A stretch of DNA of 38,352 bases from Bacteroidota bacterium (GTDB lineage Bacteria > Bacteroidota > Bacteroidia > Chitinophagales > Saprospiraceae): contig JAKQGD010000627.1 of NCBI GenBank assembly GCA_029573365.1, forward strand, positions 1 to 38,352. Direction: 5' to 3'. This document shows, in pieces, positions 1 through 8,587 of the stretch (its first letter is position 1; each line of letters opens with the position of its first letter). The translations under genes were made by a program, and so were the position numbers. The notes under the pieces were generated by a model. It worked only from the letters and a program-made list of their open reading frames with translations. It did no database searches and was not told the DNA's origin.

Positions 1-122
1 AGGATGAATTCTATCCTTATGCCCGCCAGCTCGTGGCCACCGTGTCCGCCGGATGCAAACAACAATACAGGGATTAATGCCAGTATGGCAAAGATGCTTA
101 AAGATTTAATTAAAGTTTTCAT
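1..122 (-). CDS. N-terminal fragment of an exported or membrane protein (runs off the window)
   Basis: The frame opens with ATG at 122 and is still open at the window edge, giving 40 residues. It starts MKTLIKSLSIF, followed by a hydrophobic stretch ending LLFASG. This reads as a signal peptide or first membrane segment. After it comes a short His/Gly run (GGHGGHE) and then IRIEFIL, which may begin another hydrophobic segment. I do not recognise the family securely. The layout, a signal peptide with a short His-rich loop and then a helix, would fit a polytopic ion or anion transporter, but that is a guess. It lies 36 nt downstream of the TerC gene on the same strand and may be co-transcribed with it. 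Confidence 0.6.
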   Translation of the reverse strand, partial: MKTLIKSLSIFAILALIPVLLFASGGHGGHELAGIRIEFI

Positions 123-158
123 TATAACATGATAAATAAGGTTTAACAATATGTGTAA

Positions 159-1112
159 TTAATTGTGGGTTTGATGCCTTTTCCTGTGTTTAACAGAAAA
201 AAGGACACCTGCGATGAGAGAAAGGAAAATGACAGACAGAGACAGTCCTATACCTAAGTGGTAATGATTTTCCAGAACGAGTTTAACTCCAACATATACC
301 AGGATCACTGTAAGACTGTGCTTAAGGTAATGAAATGAGTCAAGCATATTTGCAATAAAAAAGTACATAGACCTGAGTCCTAAAATAGCAAAAATATTGG
401 AGGTGAACACTAGGAAAGGATCCTGAGTAATACCGAGGATGGCAGGGATGCTGTCAAGAGCAAACAGGATATCAGTAAATTCTATCAAAACAAGGGCAAG
501 AAACAAAGGTGTTGCTATCACGATACCCTTTTTTCGGATAAAAAAACTTTCTCCGTAAACCTGGCCTGAAACCGGCAGGATCTTCCTTATGGACCTGTAC
601 ACAAATGAATCCTTGGGTTCAAATTTTTCTTCATCATCCGAAAATGCCATTTTCAGTGCGGTCAGTATCAGAAAAGCTCCAAACACGTAGCTTGTCCACG
701 AAAAGTTACTGATTAAATAAACTCCGAAAACAATCATAAGCCCGCGGAATATGAGGGCTCCCAGTATTCCCCAGAATAATACCCGGTGCTGATATTTGCG
801 GGGAATACGGAAGGATTTAAAAATCAGAGCAATCACAAATATATTGTCCACGCTTAGGGTGAGCTCAATCACATATCCAGTAAGGTATTCCATGGTTGCT
901 ACCCAGGCAGATTTACCATAAGCTCCTGGACCAAGCCTGTAAGTGTATATCATCAGGATCACAAAACTAAATAACAAACCTAAGGTGGCCCAAACAATGG
1001 TCCATCGGGTTGCCTCCCGGTAAGAAATTTCATGAGAACCCTTATTGAATACTCCCAGATCAAGGGCCAGGAATATACCGATCAATATGATGAATAATAC
1101 CCAAATTAACAT
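159..1112 (-). CDS. TerC/Alx family integral membrane protein, probable metal ion (Mn2+) exporter
   Basis: This 317-residue polytopic inner-membrane protein is almost entirely hydrophobic helices, about eight to nine by eye. It carries the two acidic signatures of the TerC family inside helices: ELTLSVDNIFVIALIF near residues 83-98, and EFTDILFALDSIPAILGIT in the second half. Characterised family members such as Alx of E. coli and MeeF/MeeY of Bacillus export manganese, and the buried acidic residues are thought to bind the ion. Substrate here is inference. The start is ATG at 1112. The gene lies 9 nt after the preceding small gene, so the two are probably one transcript. I looked for a yybP-ykoY-type manganese riboswitch upstream and did not recognise one. 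Confidence 0.9.
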   Translation of the reverse strand: MLIWVLFIILIGIFLALDLGVFNKGSHEISYREATRWTIVWATLGLLFSFVILMIYTYRLGPGAYGKSAWVATMEYLTGYVIELTLSVDNIFVIALIFKSFRIPRKYQHRVLFWGILGALIFRGLMIVFGVYLISNFSWTSYVFGAFLILTALKMAFSDDEEKFEPKDSFVYRSIRKILPVSGQVYGESFFIRKKGIVIATPLFLALVLIEFTDILFALDSIPAILGITQDPFLVFTSNIFAILGLRSMYFFIANMLDSFHYLKHSLTVILVYVGVKLVLENHYHLGIGLSLSVIFLSLIAGVLFSVKHRKRHQTHN

Positions 1113-1121
1113 GAACCAGTA

Positions 1122-1580
1122 TTATTTGATAACGCTTGAGTTGATTATGTTTTCCCAGTCAATAGCCTCCAGGAGGTCGCTGCCGGGATGAGGAAAACGA
1201 TTCATGTCATAAACCGGAACATTGACTTCCTTTTTGTCGCGGGTCAAAATACGAAGAACCACGCTCTTCAGCACATTAGTGTCCTGATTGTGTACTACTT
1301 CCTTGACATAGGATTTAGACACCGAACATTCGGCAATATTGGTGATGTCTAATGAACGAACGGTATCATTGTCTATAAAAACCAATTTACCGTTCCTTTT
1401 ATCAAGGCCTATGGCCCCACCCTGGAAGAGTCCTACTTTATCGGGGTTTATTCCATGATTTCCGGCAAGGGACTTAAAATCATTTTTTCTTGCTTTGTCT
1501 TTGCGATTGCCCAGGAAAAAATAGGCCATGGGTCCGATAACCGCCATTACTAATAATATGTTTAGAATAATTGAAGACAT
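1122..1580 (-). CDS. Membrane-anchored protein of unknown function, 152 aa
   Basis: ATG at 1580. Residues 4-23 form one hydrophobic N-terminal segment ending YFFLGNRKDKARKN, so the soluble part should face the cytoplasm (positive-inside rule). The remaining 125 residues look like a mainly beta fold, with short strands such as AIGLDKRNGKLVFID and a run KSVVLRILTRD. The motif YDMNRFPHPGSDLLEA occurs near the C-terminus. I do not recognise the family; a PH-like fold is possible. It sits directly upstream of terC with a 9-nt gap and downstream of trkA, so it may act on membrane transport or ion stress, but nothing in the sequence shows this. Confidence 0.7.
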   Translation of the reverse strand: MSSIILNILLVMAVIGPMAYFFLGNRKDKARKNDFKSLAGNHGINPDKVGLFQGGAIGLDKRNGKLVFIDNDTVRSLDITNIAECSVSKSYVKEVVHNQDTNVLKSVVLRILTRDKKEVNVPVYDMNRFPHPGSDLLEAIDWENIINSSVIK

Positions 1581-1700
1581 TCTGTTATTTTTTAATCTGG
1601 TTATAAATAAAATAAGTGCCAGGTACTGAACAAAAAGGTCAGTACTAAAACTTATGCGATTTGCATAGATCCTGTCCGGGTGTTACCGGCAGGAGTTTAT
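1581..1700 (-). other. Structured intergenic stretch upstream of the 152-aa gene
   Basis: This stretch between the ATG-less frame and the next gene holds three nested inverted repeats. There is a perfect 7-bp stem GTACTGA/TCAGTAC at 1623-1629 and 1639-1645 with a 9-nt loop. A short stem TATGC/GCATA lies near 1654-1668. An imperfect GC-rich stem near 1671-1693 pairs CCTGCCGG with CCGGACAGG through a bulged A. On the minus strand the TATGC/GCATA stem is followed by AGTTTT, so it could be a weak terminator for the trk transcript. No clear TAnnTTTG promoter is visible here. Confidence 0.35.
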
Positions 1701-2099
1701 TTACCAGAAGATATGAAAAGGAAAAATAAGGTGCCGTAGCCGCTCCTTTTCGGAGGCGACCAGCTCAAAATAAAGTCTTCTAGCAGCGGAAACATGCTGA
1801 ATAGGTATGTCTAAGGACAAATCTAATTTTGCCGGCCGGGCATGATGATGGCATGGTTTGATTGCTGTACTGCAGTCAGAAGTAAAAGATGCAAAACCAA
1901 GACTCTTAACTGAAGCAAATGGGATCTGACATGATTGCTTAAATATTCCGGAATGAGCCGCACAGGCAAGGGCGGAGCAATCAGGAAAAGGCTGGGCTTT
2001 GATGGCAAATATAAATACAAGGGTCGCAAGAAGAATAGCAAGTTTGCTCTCTTTAGATTGGAGACCCTTGTCGTCAGGTGATATTTGGTTCTTTGCTAT
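1701..2099 (-). CDS. Probable small exported or membrane-anchored protein with no canonical start codon (ATA start or trkA stop readthrough)
   Basis: Directly after the trkA stop (TAA at 2105-2103), and in the same frame as trkA, the sequence stays open for 134 codons to a TAA at 1703-1701. The frame contains no ATG or GTG, and its only TTG is near the end. From the ATA at 2099 it would give 132 residues. The composition is protein-like: a charged start (AKNQISPDDKGLQSKESK), then a hydrophobic segment LAILLATLVFIFAI and an Ala-x-Ala-like site (AIKAQ). A region with five cysteines and a CHHH cluster follows, then a charged tail (ELVASEKERLR). Possible readings are an AUA start coupled to trkA termination, programmed readthrough giving a TrkA extension, or a decayed gene. 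I recognise no family. The 72-aa frame overlapping it out of phase looks like its shadow. Confidence 0.4.
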   Translation of the reverse strand: MAKNQISPDDKGLQSKESKLAILLATLVFIFAIKAQPFPDCSALACAAHSGIFKQSCQIPFASVKSLGFASFTSDCSTAIKPCHHHARPAKLDLSLDIPIQHVSAARRLYFELVASEKERLRHLIFPFHIFW

Positions 2100-2102
2100 G
2101 GT

Positions 2103-2798
2103 TTATTGATTTTCTTCTATAAATTTGTCAATGTTACTCTTGGTACCAAATACCAGCAAAAGGTCATTTTCCTCAAACATGTAAACAGAATGAAGAATGC
2201 CGAAAACTATTTTTTCTACTGTAGAGCTGCCTAGATAATTTTTAACCTCATTTTGTTTGATGACCGTAACAATGTGGGCATTGTATTTCTTTTTTATGTC
2301 AATGTCTCCCAAAGTAAGGCCTATGATTTTAGATGGGATCTTTACCTCCACGATTTCATATTCGCCATGCAACTCCATGCTTTTGACGGCCCCTTGCACC
2401 ATGATCCTGTTGGAGAGTTCTATGGCGTATTCTGCTTCCGGCTCAATAATCTCATCTACTTGCATGGCTTCTAGCACAGTGGTATGAACAGGAGTCAGCG
2501 ATCTGGCTATTATTCGACCATGATAGTGTTTTTTAATCAAAGCAGTCGTCGTTATGGAAGCACCTACATCCTCTCCGATGGCTATTACTACCAGGTCACA
2601 GTCATCGAGAGGCATATAATTTATAGACGCTTCTTCTGATGAGTCCAGGCCGATGGCGTGGTTGATCTTACGTTGTATGAGTTCCACTTTGGCAGGGTTA
2701 ACATCTACGCCAAATACTTCATGTCCGTCTTCTGCAAGTTTGGCAGCCAGGTTACCACCAAAATTTCCCAAACCGATGACTATTATTTTCTTTTTCAT
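2103..2798 (-). CDS. trkA: TrkA/KtrA-type potassium channel regulatory subunit
   Basis: This 231-residue cytoplasmic protein gates the TrkH/KtrB membrane subunit encoded 18 nt upstream. The N-terminal half is a Rossmann RCK (TrkA-N) domain with the nucleotide-binding motif GLGNFG at residues 9-14, and an acidic residue (D32) at the end of the second strand where the adenosine ribose is normally held. The C-terminal part, from about residue 140, is a TrkA-C domain (VKIPSKIIGLTLGDIDIKKKYNAH). A single RCK plus a single TrkA-C makes it KtrA-sized, unlike the double-length TrkA of enterics. Start is ATG at 2798. It forms an operon with trkH, and the open frame after its stop is in the same phase. 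Confidence 0.95.
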   Translation of the reverse strand: MKKKIIVIGLGNFGGNLAAKLAEDGHEVFGVDVNPAKVELIQRKINHAIGLDSSEEASINYMPLDDCDLVVIAIGEDVGASITTTALIKKHYHGRIIARSLTPVHTTVLEAMQVDEIIEPEAEYAIELSNRIMVQGAVKSMELHGEYEIVEVKIPSKIIGLTLGDIDIKKKYNAHIVTVIKQNEVKNYLGSSTVEKIVFGILHSVYMFEENDLLLVFGTKSNIDKFIEENQ

Positions 2799-2816
2799 TG
2801 ATAAATCCTTTGAATA

Positions 2817-4595
2817 TTAATTGATGACCACATTTTCTTTAGGGTAGTAAGGCACAACCCCTGTTTTTTGTTCCATGATGCTGCTAAATATACCCATGAG
2901 GAAGGTAAGAAAACTTACTCTACCCAAAAACATGAGAAGAATCAGAACTACATTGCCCGCAGACGATAGCGAAGGAGTGATCCCAACACTAAGTCCTACC
3001 GTAGAATAGGCAGAAATACATTCAAAAAGAAGGTCTTTAAACAGGATCTCAGGATGGAGAAAAGCCAGAAGAAAGGTTCCAAAACTGATGGCAAATACAG
3101 ACAACATAATGACGGCATTTACCTGCAGTATGGTGTTGCCTGGGATTTCCTTGTACTTGATGACCATCTTTTCCTTACCCAGAATTACATTCCACAGACT
3201 GAGCAAAGCCAGAGAAAAAGTCGTGGTTTTGATACCGCCACCAGTAGACCCGGGTGAAGCTCCAATCCACATAAGAGCCATAATAAGCATAAAAGCAGGA
3301 ATGCCCAGCTGGCCCATGTTTATGTTGTTAAATCCTGCGGTCCTCGGAGTTACAGAATTAAAAAATGAAACAGCTACCTTGCCCCAGAACGAATGCTCCT
3401 GAAGAGAGCCGTTGTATTCTGCCAGAAAAAATAGTACAGTACCAGCCACAAGCAGGATGGAAGTAGTAATGATTATGAGCCAGTTGTTGGTGGTAAACTT
3501 TACTATTTCTTTCTGGTACTCAAACCCCAGGGATTTTATTGACGCAAGTCGACCCAGTAAATTGTTTTTAATGAGGACATAATGGTTTATCATAACAGAA
3601 TAACTGATACCTCCCGTGATAATTAGCCACGCTACGGTCAGATGCAACGGATAGTTAAAACGGGCCGAGGGCTCATAAAGAGAGTTGCTTAGAGTAGAAA
3701 ACCCGGCATTGCAAAAGGCGGAAATGGAATGGAATACAGCAAAAAAGGCGGGTTTGTCGGTGATGCCCTCACCGGTGACAAAGATGTAGATCAACAAAGC
3801 TCCAATGGCTTCGACCAGAAAAGTGATGAATACAATTTTAAAAAGCGAGCTGAAAGTGTTTTTACTGCTCAACTCTTTGATCATGTCGCTTACCATCATC
3901 CGGTTGCGAAAAGAAGTAGAAGAATTGAAAATCAGAGCAAAAACATTGGTAACAGTCAGGATGCCAAGACCGCCGAGCTGTATGAGAATCATTATTATGA
4001 CTTGCCCGAAAAGGGTAAAATCCTTGCCTGTATCCAGCACAGCCAGCCCTGTAACTGTAACTGCACTGGTAGAGGTGAACAATGCCTGTATAAATGTAAC
4101 GCCTTTATGAGAAGCAGCAGGTAGCATCAGACAGATGGCCCCAAAGAGTATGAGAAACATAAAACTCAACACAAACAACAAGGACGGATGGATGTTGGTA
4201 TTACCCAAGCTGGCTATCTTAAACGAAATGGCCAAGAAACCAATGAATGTGGCAAGGAAAAGTCTGAATCCTTCTACATCGACAAAGTTACTAAAAAAGC
4301 CCATGCACCATATGACTGACACTATAAGGTACGTCATTGAAATGCATAAGAACACCACCCGTGCTGACCGAACGTACACATTACGGGCAATCAGCAGCAA
4401 ATACAGGCTCATCAGCATACAAATAAGACTGAACAGCAGGTTTATAGACTTATAAATGTACGGGAATGCACCATATTTGCCCATATCAAACCCTGTTTCT
4501 GCTATTTGTCCCAGTATGATGAGCAACGCAAAGGCAAACACTATATTTACAATGTGTTTGAAGTACTTATCTCCAAACTCTATGAGGGCTTTCAT
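2817..4595 (-). CDS. trkH: TrkH/KtrB-type potassium uptake membrane subunit
   Basis: This 592-residue protein conducts K+ (probably with Na+ coupling or dependence) across the inner membrane. The four pore loops are visible with their selectivity-filter glycines: TVTGL (G183), CNAGF (G298), RTAGF (G421) and STVGL (G534). The glycine-rich gate segment after the third pore is present (SPGSTGGGIKTTTF, residues 447-460). About 135 extra N-terminal residues with roughly four hydrophobic helices precede the conserved core, which makes it longer than KtrB proteins of about 440 residues. The extension may be lineage typical; its role is unknown. Start is ATG at 4595, with a clear promoter upstream. 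Confidence 0.95.
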   Translation of the reverse strand: MKALIEFGDKYFKHIVNIVFAFALLIILGQIAETGFDMGKYGAFPYIYKSINLLFSLICMLMSLYLLLIARNVYVRSARVVFLCISMTYLIVSVIWCMGFFSNFVDVEGFRLFLATFIGFLAISFKIASLGNTNIHPSLLFVLSFMFLILFGAICLMLPAASHKGVTFIQALFTSTSAVTVTGLAVLDTGKDFTLFGQVIIMILIQLGGLGILTVTNVFALIFNSSTSFRNRMMVSDMIKELSSKNTFSSLFKIVFITFLVEAIGALLIYIFVTGEGITDKPAFFAVFHSISAFCNAGFSTLSNSLYEPSARFNYPLHLTVAWLIITGGISYSVMINHYVLIKNNLLGRLASIKSLGFEYQKEIVKFTTNNWLIIITTSILLVAGTVLFFLAEYNGSLQEHSFWGKVAVSFFNSVTPRTAGFNNINMGQLGIPAFMLIMALMWIGASPGSTGGGIKTTTFSLALLSLWNVILGKEKMVIKYKEIPGNTILQVNAVIMLSVFAISFGTFLLAFLHPEILFKDLLFECISAYSTVGLSVGITPSLSSAGNVVLILLMFLGRVSFLTFLMGIFSSIMEQKTGVVPYYPKENVVIN

Positions 4596-4637
4596 TCTAT
4601 GGGAAAAATCTGGTTTTCATTTTGTGTTAAAAACACG

Positions 4638-4669
4638 CAAAGCTATGCTTTTTAGTCTATTGCTAAAAA
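4638..4669 (-). promoter_or_regulatory. trkH-trkA promoter with an overlapping inverted repeat
   Basis: On the minus strand TAGCTTTG (4645-4638) fits the Bacteroidota -7 box TAnnTTTG. A perfect 7-bp inverted repeat TTTTTAG/CTAAAAA (4649-4655 and 4663-4669, 7-nt spacer) covers the -33 region, and its upstream arm gives the T-rich -33 element. The repeat could be an operator. Transcription would start about 40 nt before the trkH ATG. Confidence 0.5.
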
Positions 4670-4691
4670 CTAATTTTTGAAACCACTGCGT

Positions 4692-5342
4692 TTATTTGAT
4701 TCTGTTCATTTTAATAATGAATGGCACGGTAGTCACGATAACTATACCCAAAACTATATAGCCGAGATACTGAGTGATATCCACGCCATATGTGGATATA
4801 AGATAACCATGCAGGTAATGGCCTGCCAGGATAAAGGTTGTAGCCCATGTGAGCGAACCTGCAATATTGTAAATCATAAAAGTGGAGTAGTCCATCCTCA
4901 CTATACCGGCCACTATAGGGGCAAAGGTGCGGACAAATGGAATAAATCTTGCCATGAATATGGTAATGGGTCCGTGCTTGTCAAAATAGTTTCTGGCATC
5001 TCTCAGGTACTTATGTTTGAAGAAGAAGGTATCCTTCTGGTCGTAAAGCTTTTTACCTCCCCGCAGACCGAAATAATACCCAAAAATATTGCCTAAAATG
5101 CCTGAAATACTGATCAAGGCAATAATGACAATGAGATTGAAAGCTGTGCTGTGACCCTCACTGATGTCTGACATTAGCTTAGTGCTGTACACACCGGTGA
5201 CAAAGAGAAGTGAATCTCCCGGAAGAAAAAAGCCGGCAAAAAGACCTGTTTCGGCAAAGACAATAAACATTATAAGGATAAGCCCTCCGTGGGTTACATA
5301 CCATTGCGGCTGCAATAAATCGGTTAAGTGGAGGAGGCTCAT
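4692..5342 (-). CDS. DedA family (VTT domain) membrane protein
   Basis: The protein has 216 residues from the ATG at 5342. A frame extension to a TTG at 5387 is less likely, because it would overlap an inverted repeat and the family starts near here. The DedA signatures are ETGLFAGFFLPGDSLL (about 31-46), the acidic re-entrant loop, and RFIPFVRTFAP (about 132-142), the conserved arginine-rich re-entrant segment. DedA proteins are inner-membrane transporters; some members flip undecaprenyl phosphate or phosphatidylethanolamine and affect membrane-potential homeostasis. Which lipid this one handles cannot be told. It lies upstream of trkH on the same strand, but trkH has its own promoter. Confidence 0.9.
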   Translation of the reverse strand: MSLLHLTDLLQPQWYVTHGGLILIMFIVFAETGLFAGFFLPGDSLLFVTGVYSTKLMSDISEGHSTAFNLIVIIALISISGILGNIFGYYFGLRGGKKLYDQKDTFFFKHKYLRDARNYFDKHGPITIFMARFIPFVRTFAPIVAGIVRMDYSTFMIYNIAGSLTWATTFILAGHYLHGYLISTYGVDITQYLGYIVLGIVIVTTVPFIIKMNRIK

Positions 5343-5370
5343 TCTTGTTTCTGATGATTGATTGATGCGT

Positions 5371-5409
5371 ACGGGATATCCAGTCAAATAATCATGCCAA
5401 ATATCCCGT
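5371..5409. repeat. 9-bp perfect inverted repeat upstream of the DedA gene
   Basis: ACGGGATAT (5371-5379) and ATATCCCGT (5401-5409) are perfect reverse complements separated by 21 nt. They lie 29 nt upstream of the chosen DedA start and just before the terminator of the protease gene. It could be an operator or a leader hairpin. The nearest -7-like sequence, GATATTTG, misses the consensus by one base and overlaps the outer arm. Confidence 0.4.
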
Positions 5410-5412
5410 GTG

Positions 5413-5453
5413 AAAAAAACAGAACCCCGGAATCTGTCCGGAGGTTCTGTTTT
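5413..5453 (-). terminator. Rho-independent terminator of the M4 protease gene
   Basis: On the minus strand a stem CAGAACC/GGTTCTG (5420-5426 and 5443-5449) continues into CCGGA/TCCGG with one bulged base and a 5-nt loop. It is followed by seven T (5419-5413). It begins about 14 nt after the protease stop codon. Confidence 0.85.
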
Positions 5454-5466
5454 AGCCGATTTTTCT

Positions 5467-8400
5467 TTATTGTTTTACAAAACGATTGGCTTGTACCTGA
5501 CCACCGCTCTGCAAAGTAATAAAATACAGGCCCGGAATCAGGGGGCCAACATTGATTGTATTTTCGCCGGGACTAAGACCTGCATGCTGTATCACTATTT
5601 TGCCTTGAGTGTCTGTTATCACCAGTGAATTATCCTTATTAAGTCGGTCAGTCATGACCAGGGTCAAAAATCCCTGAACAGGATTTTGCCTGATGGAAAA
5701 AAAGTCAGCAGATGATGAAGACGCAGGGTTGATGGTACCGGAAAGGACTCTGTCGCCATTGGAAAACCAAACACCCCACCTTTTACCTGAAATAAACAAA
5801 GCCGGACTGCCTGCTGCTTCTATCTTGTTGGTCTTTAGATTTACGACATTGGTGTTGTATCCGTTTGCTGCGAGGTTTTCGACATCAAAAATGATTTTAT
5901 TGTCGCTGCTGCTAAAATTGGGGTACCCCAGGGTATTGTTTTTATTGTATATAGCCGCTGCTGAGCCAGACTCAATGTTTGCTCCGATTATGCTTATAAA
6001 TTCGCTTTCGTCCACGTAATCAAAGGCTATGATATAGGGACTGTTTTTAGAAAACACAGGGTTGGCCACGCTCACTTTTTCTGGAAGTGAACTAAACAAC
6101 TTGCTTACTTTTCCCAGGGCAAAGCCACCTACGTCATCGTTCCACACATTGATAAAGCTTATGTCCCAGTATAGGATAGAGCCTGATGTGGCACTTTTGA
6201 TTTCGTTTTCTGCATCGTACATGATATTTTCGCCGGTGATGTCAAACTCCATGGCATCGGCATAGTTGACATCGCCGGTAACCACACCCTGCGAATAGGT
6301 AGGGTTGTACAGTTCAAATGTGTTTTGGACCACCTGTGAGCCACCAAAATAGAACACTTCGATCTCATTTACTTTTTCTTTGGTTACAGCCGCTATTTTT
6401 AGACCATCCTTGGAGATGATGGCGTTTCTCCATACCGGGGAGTTGCCAATAATCTGTTCCTGGGGGGTTACATTTGTTTGTGACCAGTCGATAAATATAT
6501 AATGAATCTTGTCATCCGTGCCTACAAATATGATCTCGCTGCCGTCGTCGGTGATGCTTGGCTTGGACTGTACTCCTGAGGAGGAAATTTGTCCGAGATT
6601 GTTTCCGTTTGTATCGTAAACAAACAAGCCGGTGTTGTTGCTTCCTGTGACCAGAATAAATTGTTGTCCGGGATTGTCGCCCAGATCGTTTTCGTAGTTG
6701 CCTCCCTGGCCTCCCAGAATGCCTACCTGGTCAAAAGCAGTTTTGGCTGCATTAACTTCAGCTGTGCCATAAAGGTCTGTGGCCGCCTTGATTACAGCGA
6801 TTCTGCAATCTACAAACTGGGATGACTTGGTCAGGTAGTTTGTCAGAGCTCTGTAATACACTTTTTCGGCTTTATCTTTTCCTACTGCTGTGGCAAACTT
6901 AAAGAAGGCCCAGTTAGGTATTCCGCTGTTGATATGTACTCCGCCGTTATCCTCGGTGCCCCGATATCTTTCGTCGTAGTGACGGGGTTGCCAGCCTCTG
7001 TTAAAGTCATTGGTGGCAGCACCGTTGTGAGGGTCCTGCATATCACGAAGGGCTCCGGAAGGAAAAGCAGAAGTTTTAACCACATCTTCGCCTATTTTCC
7101 AATCATCGCGGTCTATCATGGCCCCAAAGATGTCGGCAAAAGACTCGTTAAGGGCCCCCGACTCTCCTACATAGGTAAGGTTTGCTGTACTCTCTACCAC
7201 ACCGTGTGTCATCTCATGGCCAGCTACGTCCAGGCCTCTTGCCAAGGGTTGAAAAGCACCGTCGCCGTTTCCATAAAACATGGCTTGACCGTTCCAGAAG
7301 GCATTTCCCATGGAAGATCCATCGTCATCCGCTACATTAATAAGTGATACGATGTTTCCTCCGGCTCCGTTTATGGACTTCCTATTGTGGGTATTTCTAA
7401 AATATTCGTAGGCTGTACCTCCGTTAAAATGGGCAGAGACAGAAGTTTTATTTGCCCAGGTATTGTTTGAAGAGGTTACGTGGTCGTAGTTGAAGTTGTC
7501 CTTGGCTGGTGAGGTATTAAAGGCGTCGATGGTCCAGATGACACCTTCAGGATCATTTGGCAACTGATTAGGCAGTGAGGAAAACATATCCCTGGACCCA
7601 TCAATAAGATAAAATTTGGTACCCACCTGATATGTGTTGATTACACGGCTCACATTAAAGAGGTCAATCGCATTGGCTGTAGCCTTGCCATCAAGCAGGG
7701 TTTCTGATACATCAGAATCATGGAAATGGCCACAATCTTCCTCTGCATTATGGTTGTGAAACTTGCATATTGCCAGGTTTTTATGGATGATTTTTTTGGT
7801 TTTGGCATCTACAAAATATTCCCACCTTTCTTGCAGGTTTTTGTATGCTGTGACATGGTATGCCAGAATCATCTGACCACCGTGCGGATAAATGACCAGC
7901 TCATGGGAGTCAGTCATACCATCAAAGAGGCTGATGACACGGGGGTCGTACTGAGGAGCAGGTCCCAGATCAGATCTCACCAGATCATGACAGACCTGTG
8001 CCGTCACTGCAGGTGTGATATCGGTTTCTGCAGTCGGGTAGTAAATACCATTGAGAAAATTGAATGAATTGCCTCTTCCGTGCAACACGATCTCAGCCCC
8101 GTAAACAGGGACACCTTTAAAGACCTGTCTTGCCCTGATGTGAGTCATGCCGAGTTCGTCGTTTTCGGTAGAAAGAATGACTATCTCATTTTCGGGGTCG
8201 CTGATCTGCATAAGAGGTGCTGCTGCAGTTAAATAAGCCATGGCCATACCTTCGGTTGTCCTGTCTCCTGAGACGGTAAGCTGAGGCGTACCTTCTATAT
8301 ATGCCGGTACCTTCCTGTCTGTGATATAGCCTGCTTTCAGACCCCTGACCGAAGCCTGAAGTTGTCCGGCATCAAGAGGTCGAAAATAGACCGGTCGGTA

Positions 8401-8556
8401 TTCTTTTGGTGTTTTGACAACTTGATTGTGCTTATTTACCAAAACTTTGTCCACAGGCTTTACTCTGACGTTTTCGTCAAACCTTACTGACTTTAACTGT
8501 CCACTGGTTGCCATCTGACAGTAAAGGAAAACCAACAGCAGGAAATAATTTTTCAT
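5467..8556 (-). CDS. Secreted M4 (thermolysin-family) metalloprotease with T9SS sorting domain
   Basis: The protein has 1029 residues from the ATG at 8556; a TTG eight codons upstream is rejected because a normal signal peptide (MKNYFLLLVFLY...) starts at the ATG. A fungalysin/thermolysin-type propeptide (about 60-160) and a PepSY-like region (about 180-260) follow. The catalytic domain has the zinc site HEMTH at 447-451, the third ligand in NESFAD (E471), and the transition-state histidine in GGVHINSG (H541). Residues 630-940 look like beta-propeller repeats rather than the usual PPC or P domains. The last 80 residues are a type A type IX secretion sorting domain, starting near FFSIRQNPVQG and ending GLYFITLQSGG...VKQ. 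It is therefore exported across the outer membrane and digests extracellular protein. It is probably co-transcribed with the lipoprotein gene 31 nt upstream. Confidence 0.95.
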   Translation of the reverse strand: MKNYFLLLVFLYCQMATSGQLKSVRFDENVRVKPVDKVLVNKHNQVVKTPKEYRPVYFRPLDAGQLQASVRGLKAGYITDRKVPAYIEGTPQLTVSGDRTTEGMAMAYLTAAAPLMQISDPENEIVILSTENDELGMTHIRARQVFKGVPVYGAEIVLHGRGNSFNFLNGIYYPTAETDITPAVTAQVCHDLVRSDLGPAPQYDPRVISLFDGMTDSHELVIYPHGGQMILAYHVTAYKNLQERWEYFVDAKTKKIIHKNLAICKFHNHNAEEDCGHFHDSDVSETLLDGKATANAIDLFNVSRVINTYQVGTKFYLIDGSRDMFSSLPNQLPNDPEGVIWTIDAFNTSPAKDNFNYDHVTSSNNTWANKTSVSAHFNGGTAYEYFRNTHNRKSINGAGGNIVSLINVADDDGSSMGNAFWNGQAMFYGNGDGAFQPLARGLDVAGHEMTHGVVESTANLTYVGESGALNESFADIFGAMIDRDDWKIGEDVVKTSAFPSGALRDMQDPHNGAATNDFNRGWQPRHYDERYRGTEDNGGVHINSGIPNWAFFKFATAVGKDKAEKVYYRALTNYLTKSSQFVDCRIAVIKAATDLYGTAEVNAAKTAFDQVGILGGQGGNYENDLGDNPGQQFILVTGSNNTGLFVYDTNGNNLGQISSSGVQSKPSITDDGSEIIFVGTDDKIHYIFIDWSQTNVTPQEQIIGNSPVWRNAIISKDGLKIAAVTKEKVNEIEVFYFGGSQVVQNTFELYNPTYSQGVVTGDVNYADAMEFDITGENIMYDAENEIKSATSGSILYWDISFINVWNDDVGGFALGKVSKLFSSLPEKVSVANPVFSKNSPYIIAFDYVDESEFISIIGANIESGSAAAIYNKNNTLGYPNFSSSDNKIIFDVENLAANGYNTNVVNLKTNKIEAAGSPALFISGKRWGVWFSNGDRVLSGTINPASSSSADFFSIRQNPVQGFLTLVMTDRLNKDNSLVITDTQGKIVIQHAGLSPGENTINVGPLIPGLYFITLQSGGQVQANRFVKQ

Positions 8557-8587
8557 TTTTGCTATTTTATTTTTGAACAATAAGAAA

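Noticed and set aside
1581..1820. Possible yybP-ykoY (Mn2+) riboswitch upstream of the terC gene pair
   Set aside because: The region has small hairpins, but I could not recognise the conserved riboswitch core.
1823..2041. 72-aa reading frame rich in Leu, Pro and Ser on the minus strand
   Set aside because: It is out of phase with the longer, better-composed ATG-less frame at 1701-2099 and has the skewed composition of a shadow.
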